Positions 13,711-17,371 of a DNA stretch of 17,371 nt are shown here, piece after piece. Below the pieces are notes generated by a model. It worked only from the letters and a program-made list of their open reading frames with translations. It did no database searches and was not told where the DNA came from. The position numbers were made by a program, and so were the translations under genes. The first letter of the stretch is position 1. Every line of letters starts with the position of its first letter. Origin of the DNA: an uncultured Anaerolineae bacterium (GTDB lineage Bacteria > Chloroflexota > Anaerolineae > Anaerolineales > UBA11858); assembly GCA_937893815.1 (NCBI GenBank), contig CALCSH010000501.1, positions 1 through 17,371 on the forward strand. The letters are read 5' to 3'.

Positions 13711-13741
13711 CCGAGGTAGGAAACCACACTTGGATACAAAA

Positions 13742-14827
13742 ATGACTTATTCGAAAATAACCTGCGCTTCTTTACTGGTATTCTTTCTATCCGCCTGCGC
13801 CCCCGTTACACCGATTGCGATTTCTCCCCTACCGACCAGCACAAATATCAGCCCTGATGAACCCGTACCTGCATCGGATTGGGTTAGCGTTTACTTCAGC
13901 GAACCGGATAACCCATCCGCCAACAGCTATCGTGGCGGCCCGGATGCGGCGCTGGTCACCGCGATTGGGGCAGCGCGTTCCAGTGTGGATGCCGCCTTGT
14001 ATGATCTTGACCTGTGGAGCCTCCGTGACGCACTCATCAATGCGCACGAACGCGGCGTGAGCGTGCGCCTGGTGACGGAGAGCGATTATCTTGACGAAAA
14101 CGAAATTCAGGATGTGATTGCCGCCGGCATTCCGGTGATTGACGATCAACGCGAGAGTCTGATGCATAACAAGTTCATCGTGATCGATAATTACGAAGTC
14201 TGGAGCGGTTCGATGAATATGACCGTCAACGGGGCATATAAGAATAATAACAATCTGATTCGCATCGCTTCCCCGCGGCTGGCAGAAAATTATCATACAG
14301 AGTTTGAAGAGATGTTCACCAGCCAACTCTTCGGCGATTATATTTCGGCCCATACGCCACATCCCAGCCTGGAGATCAATGGCACGCGAATTGAGACGTA
14401 TTTCTCCCCCGATGACCATACCGCTGACCACATCATCGAACAAATTCAAAACGCCCAAGAGAGCATCTACTTTATGGCCTTCTCCTTCACATCGGATCCG
14501 ATTGCCGATGCGATGATAGCGCGCGCCAACTCCGGCGTAGATGTAGCCGGAGTAATGGAGACTCGCCAGTACAACTCCAATACTGGTGGCGAATTTGATA
14601 CCCTGACCGCCGCCGGCCTGGATGTGCGCCTGGACGGCAATCCCAATAATATGCACCACAAAGTTATCATTATTGACGGTAAAATTGTGATCACTGGCTC
14701 GTATAATTTCAGCCGCAGCGCCGAAGAACGCAATGACGAAAATACGCTGATCATTCATAATGCCGAGATTGCGGCACAGTATCTGTCTGAATTCGAGCGT
14801 GTGTATGCAAAGGCAACAGGTAATTAG
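13742..14827 (+). CDS. Phospholipase-D-family lipoprotein with two HKD motifs
   Basis: From the ATG at 13742 (361 aa), the N-terminus is a lipoprotein signal, MTYSKITCASLLVFFLSAC, with lipobox LSAC and Cys19 as the lipidation site. The protein should thus be anchored on the outer face of the membrane. Two phospholipase D catalytic motifs follow: HNKFIVID (H142, K144, D149, then GSMN) and HHKVIIID (H305, K307, D312, then GSYNFS and a late acidic ERNDEN). Both are complete, so a phosphodiesterase acting on DNA/RNA or phospholipid is expected. The domain organisation resembles Nuc-like or cardiolipin-synthase-like PLDs. The frame is open back to a GTG at 13631, but that extension covers a degenerate repeat and would bury the signal peptide. 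Ribosome-site evidence is weak (GAGGTAGG about 23 bp upstream). Confidence 0.85.
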   Translation: MTYSKITCASLLVFFLSACAPVTPIAISPLPTSTNISPDEPVPASDWVSVYFSEPDNPSANSYRGGPDAALVTAIGAARSSVDAALYDLDLWSLRDALINAHERGVSVRLVTESDYLDENEIQDVIAAGIPVIDDQRESLMHNKFIVIDNYEVWSGSMNMTVNGAYKNNNNLIRIASPRLAENYHTEFEEMFTSQLFGDYISAHTPHPSLEINGTRIETYFSPDDHTADHIIEQIQNAQESIYFMAFSFTSDPIADAMIARANSGVDVAGVMETRQYNSNTGGEFDTLTAAGLDVRLDGNPNNMHHKVIIIDGKIVITGSYNFSRSAEERNDENTLIIHNAEIAAQYLSEFERVYAKATGN

Positions 14828-14831
14828 TCGC

Positions 14832-14874
14832 TCAGGGATTAGGAAATAGGACATTCGCGTTTCCTAATCCCTGA
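14832..14874. terminator. 15-bp inverted repeat after the PLD gene
   Basis: TCAGGGATTAGGAAA (14832-14846) pairs exactly with 14860-14874 around a 13-base loop. It lies 4 bp after the stop, where a terminator is expected, but lacks a T-tract. The AGGGATTAGG/CCTAATCCCT wording also suggests a dispersed intergenic repeat. Confidence 0.55.
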
Positions 14875-14925
14875 TTACCCAATCACCTGACCCCTTCAGC
14901 TTTCAACTTGCAACTGGAGCCTCCC

Positions 14926-15252
14926 ATGTATTTCCATACCCGCGCAGACCGCGACCCCAAAGAACTTGTCCCTGGTATCAACGCCCGCACCTATTGGGGC
15001 GAGAATATGCTCGTGGCGATGGTTGATTTAGACGCCAACGCCCATTTGCCGCGCCACAGTCACCCCCATGAGCAAGTCGGAACGGTAATTGCAGGGAAAA
15101 TCGAATTCACTATTGGTGATGAAACTAAAACATTACAACCCGGCGATGTGTATGTCATCCCTGGCGGGGTAGAGCACGAAGCGCACACCTTTGACCAACC
15201 GGTTAAAGTGATTGACGTCTTCAGTCCGGTGCGCGAAGAGTATAAGTTTTGA
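14926..15252 (+). CDS. Small single-domain cupin protein
   Basis: A 108-aa beta-barrel of the cupin superfamily. Motif 1 is HSHPHEQVGTVIAG with metal-ligand candidates H44, H46 and E49; motif 2 is PGDVYVIPGGVEHEA with H84. All four usual ligands are present, so a bound divalent metal is likely. Small cupins of this type (FVSPVREEY-like ends) are found as sugar-binding, quercetinase-like or unknown proteins, and no reaction can be assigned. The ATG at 14926 follows GGAG (14916-14919) by 6 bases; an in-frame TTG at 14908 overlaps that site and is less likely. It is monocistronic. Confidence 0.88.
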   Translation: MYFHTRADRDPKELVPGINARTYWGENMLVAMVDLDANAHLPRHSHPHEQVGTVIAGKIEFTIGDETKTLQPGDVYVIPGGVEHEAHTFDQPVKVIDVFSPVREEYKF

Positions 15253-15288
15253 CAAAGGGGAACAGGCTCTTCGTCTTCAAGTCAGATT

Positions 15289-15332
15289 TACCACAGAGTA
15301 AACTCTGTGAACTCCGTGCCTCCGTGGTTGAG
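15289..15332. repeat. CACGGAG-type dispersed repeat
   Basis: On the minus strand it reads as a series of CACGGAG, CACGGAG and CACAGAG units about 9 bases apart. On either strand CACAGAG (15292-15298) and CTCTGTG (15303-15309) form a hairpin with a TAAA loop. This matches the widespread CACAGAG/CACGGAG intergenic repeat of Chloroflexota, cyanobacteria and others. It sits between the cupin and the GT-C gene and ends about 22 bp before the next start. Confidence 0.65.
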
Positions 15333-15353
15333 ATGCTAAAAGCATAGACCCAT

Positions 15354-17003
15354 ATGCAATTGCCCATTGCTTCACATCCCGAAAAGAAGAACGGCCTGCA
15401 AAGAAGCCTTGAGTTTGTGATTCTTTTCTGGGTCGCAGTTTTCGCTTTCCAGATCACATACCTTGCCGGGGAACGCGGCTTTTTTGCCTTCGACCAATCC
15501 ATCGTCTTTGACGGCGGCTACCGCATTGTTTCGGGGCAAATCCCTTTCAAAGATTTCGTTATTCCCTTTGGGCCAATGGTGTTCTGGCTGCAAGGCGCGT
15601 TTTTTAAATTACTGGGCATCAATTACGGTGCCTATATCTTCGGCGCGGCGGCGGTTAACACCGTGATGACCCTGGGGGTCTATGCGCTCTTGCGGATGCT
15701 CTTCCCGCCCAACAAACTGCCAGCCTATCTGGGCGCCTTGCTGACTGCAGTCTGGTTTTATGCTCCTTTTGGTACACCCTGGCCTGAACAAACCGCTTTC
15801 TTTTTTTCCTTCATCGCGCTCTTTCTTGTCCTGATCGAAATTTACAATCCCCGAATTTCATCACGCGGGCGCGTGTTGCTCAATCTCACCGCAGGATTAG
15901 CTGCCTTTGCTTCCTTCATCAGCAAGCAAAACGCAGGGGCGTTTTTTGTACCCATTATCGGGCTGCTTTATCTGATTGTTGATGCCCAAAATCTGCGCCG
16001 ATTGATGCAAGAAATGCTCACTTTCTCCGCCGGATGGCTGGGCGGGGCGCTGGCATTCATCACCTGGTTGCTGCTGCGAGCGGATATGACGTTGTTTTAT
16101 CGGTATTTCTTCGTCATCCCCGCGGCGGAAGTCAGTGCTGACCGACTGCCAGTGGGTATGCTTGCCTGGCTGCATGCACTGCTCATCGGGGAAGCGCCGC
16201 CGCTGGCCGTTGCCCTGTCGATGGCTGCGGTATTAATTGCTTTGGCCGCTCTTTGGGCCGCGCCGTCATCGTTGCGCCAGCAGCCACGAATTCAGATCGC
16301 CGCCGCGCTGCCACTGGCGTTGATGTTGTTCCACAATCTCTATCTGATCACCTCCAACAACCAGCCTGAAAACTCGCTGCCCTTCATCGGTCTGATGGCA
16401 GCTATCAGCCTGGGGTTGTGGATGCGCCCTATTGCAGCGCGTCCACCCCGATTTAAGTCCGCCTCCCCTCTCCTTACCGGAGCGCTCATCCTGCTGATGG
16501 CGCTCTCCCTCTGGCAAGGTGCAAATATCGCCATTTCACGCCAGACGCATAGCATTTTTCGCCAATCCGAGTTCCACCAGCCGCTCGAAACCAGGGCGCT
16601 TTCGGCCATTCATTGGGCCGAGCCGACACGCATCCACCGCCTGATTACGGCGGCAGAGATCGATCAACTCGTCGCCAACCTGACCCGGCGCGGCGAAAAT
16701 TTTTTCATTTTCCCCGATTTCACCATTTTCTACGGCGTGGTGGGCGTGCCCTCGCCGCAGCCGCTGCTCTGGTTCCACAACGGGCTGACCTATTCGAAAA
16801 CCTACGACCCGGCCCTGGATGCCTGGATTGTGGCCGATTTGCGCCAAAACCGGGTCGCGGTTATCATCATAGAGCAGGAATCCTGGTTTTATAGCGACCA
16901 ACTGCTGGCCGGGTTCCCGTTGCTAGAGGCCTTTATCGCCGAAGAATTTACCCTGGATGAGCAAATTGGAATTTTCAATATCTATGTTCAAAAAACAGAT
17001 TGA
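15354..17003 (+). CDS. GT-C-type membrane glycosyltransferase-like protein
   Basis: An integral membrane protein (549 aa) with a TM helix at about 20-38, then FDQSIVFDGGYRIVSGQIPFKDF. This segment lines up with the first loop of GT-C (PMT/ArnT-like) enzymes, where D47 would be the catalytic acidic residue and D67 the second conserved Asp. Some ten hydrophobic segments follow to about residue 405. The last 140 residues are a soluble extracytoplasmic domain (AAEIDQLVANLTRRGENFFIFPD). Such enzymes transfer sugars from polyprenyl-phosphate carriers to lipids or proteins on the outer face of the membrane. The substrate is unknown. There is no visible Shine-Dalgarno sequence at the ATG, and it overlaps the next GT-C gene by 20 bp. 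Confidence 0.75.
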   Translation: MQLPIASHPEKKNGLQRSLEFVILFWVAVFAFQITYLAGERGFFAFDQSIVFDGGYRIVSGQIPFKDFVIPFGPMVFWLQGAFFKLLGINYGAYIFGAAAVNTVMTLGVYALLRMLFPPNKLPAYLGALLTAVWFYAPFGTPWPEQTAFFFSFIALFLVLIEIYNPRISSRGRVLLNLTAGLAAFASFISKQNAGAFFVPIIGLLYLIVDAQNLRRLMQEMLTFSAGWLGGALAFITWLLLRADMTLFYRYFFVIPAAEVSADRLPVGMLAWLHALLIGEAPPLAVALSMAAVLIALAALWAAPSSLRQQPRIQIAAALPLALMLFHNLYLITSNNQPENSLPFIGLMAAISLGLWMRPIAARPPRFKSASPLLTGALILLMALSLWQGANIAISRQTHSIFRQSEFHQPLETRALSAIHWAEPTRIHRLITAAEIDQLVANLTRRGENFFIFPDFTIFYGVVGVPSPQPLLWFHNGLTYSKTYDPALDAWIVADLRQNRVAVIIIEQESWFYSDQLLAGFPLLEAFIAEEFTLDEQIGIFNIYVQKTD

Positions 17004-17371
17004 AGCGCTGCAAAAACTCGCCCAAAAACCCTTCGCCATTTTCGCCGTTTTGCTGATTGTGGGCATTGCGGCCTACGGTTTGCACATCTACTGGATGGGC
17101 TTTTATTGGGATGACTGGCCCTGGATATGGTTTGGACACGTCATGGGGCCACAGGGAATGCTTAAAATTGACGTGGAGCACCGGCCCGGCTCGGGGGTGA
17201 TTCTATTCGTAGGGTCGCTACTCGCCGGGGAAAACCCCGTGCTATGGCAGGTCTACAACCTGGGCTGGCGCATTTTAGGAAGCTTTGCTCTGGCCTGGGC
17301 GCTGGCTCAAATTTGGCCCAAACACAAGACGCACATCATCTGGGTCAGCCTGCTTTTCCTCGCCTACCCCG
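16984..17371 (+). CDS. Second GT-C-like membrane protein (3' end outside window)
   Basis: 129 codons are visible and the frame is open to the edge. A short basic N-terminus (MFKKQIEALQKLAQK) precedes a TM helix at about 16-35. FYWDDWPWIW follows, the double-Asp loop typical of GT-C glycosyltransferases and related polytopic proteins, then EHRPGSGVILF and further hydrophobic segments. The start lies 20 bp inside the preceding gene in another frame, implying coupled translation. The pair probably acts on one cell-surface glycan or glycolipid. The ATG at 16984 is the first start compatible with a membrane-protein N-terminus. No ribosome site is visible. Confidence 0.72.
   Translation, partial: MFKKQIEALQKLAQKPFAIFAVLLIVGIAAYGLHIYWMGFYWDDWPWIWFGHVMGPQGMLKIDVEHRPGSGVILFVGSLLAGENPVLWQVYNLGWRILGSFALAWALAQIWPKHKTHIIWVSLLFLAYP

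Noticed and set aside
13631..13741. GTG start giving a 37-residue N-terminal extension of the PLD protein
   Set aside because: The extension covers a degenerate intergenic repeat and would place the clear lipoprotein signal internally.
13829..14854. 341-codon minus-strand frame opposite the PLD gene
   Set aside because: The plus strand encodes two complete HKD motifs and a lipoprotein signal, so the antisense frame is a shadow.
14908..14925. TTG start for the cupin gene
   Set aside because: It overlaps the GGAG ribosome site that serves the ATG at 14926.

Overview
The window is bacterial chromosome of about half GC. The style suggests Chloroflexota (Anaerolineae-like): compact operons, a MacAB-type exporter with no TolC-like partner, LysM/M23 and GT-C envelope proteins, and dispersed CACGGAG-type repeats. 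This is an inference from gene content; no rRNA or other phylogenetic marker is present. It is mostly an ordinary chromosomal backbone with one small mobile-element island. I found no tRNA, rRNA or CRISPR array.

Layout: (1) 1-1289, minus strand, a 3'-truncated SLC12-like cation-chloride cotransporter. (2) After a 433-bp divergent intergenic region, a plus-strand cassette 1723-7052: HlyD/MacA-like adaptor, MacB/LolD-type ATPase, MacB/FtsX-type permease, then a PhoB/OmpR-type response regulator and a histidine kinase. A perfect 18-bp inverted repeat and a TATAAT box sit between permease and regulator. (3) 7187-8638, convergent, 6-phosphogluconate dehydrogenase. (4) 8790-10666, two insertion sequences side by side. 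The first is an IS1-family element with terminal repeats and a visible target duplication; its transposase is broken by a short palindrome-rich insertion. The second is an IS701-like element with matching terminal repeats and a frameshifted transposase. It ends 10 bp before the start codon of a YciH/eIF1-like gene. (5) 11183-13044, a TerC-family membrane protein overlapping by 4 bp a LysM/M23 metallopeptidase, closed by a strong hairpin. (6) 13152-15252, single genes: YjbQ-like protein, a two-HKD phospholipase-D-family lipoprotein and a small cupin, separated by hairpins and degenerate dispersed repeats. (7) 15354 to the end, two overlapping GT-C-type membrane proteins, the second cut by the window edge.

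How the genes may work together: the adaptor, ATPase and permease should form one exporter, and the adjacent two-component pair probably regulates it or responds to the same envelope signal. The TerC-M23 overlap is the most suggestive functional pairing, because TerC proteins are known to supply metal to exported enzymes and M23 peptidases need zinc. I see no clearly new multi-gene defence or biosynthetic system. The most interesting items are the TerC-M23 coupling, the operator-like palindrome at 5170-5208, and the layered insertion events upstream of yciH.
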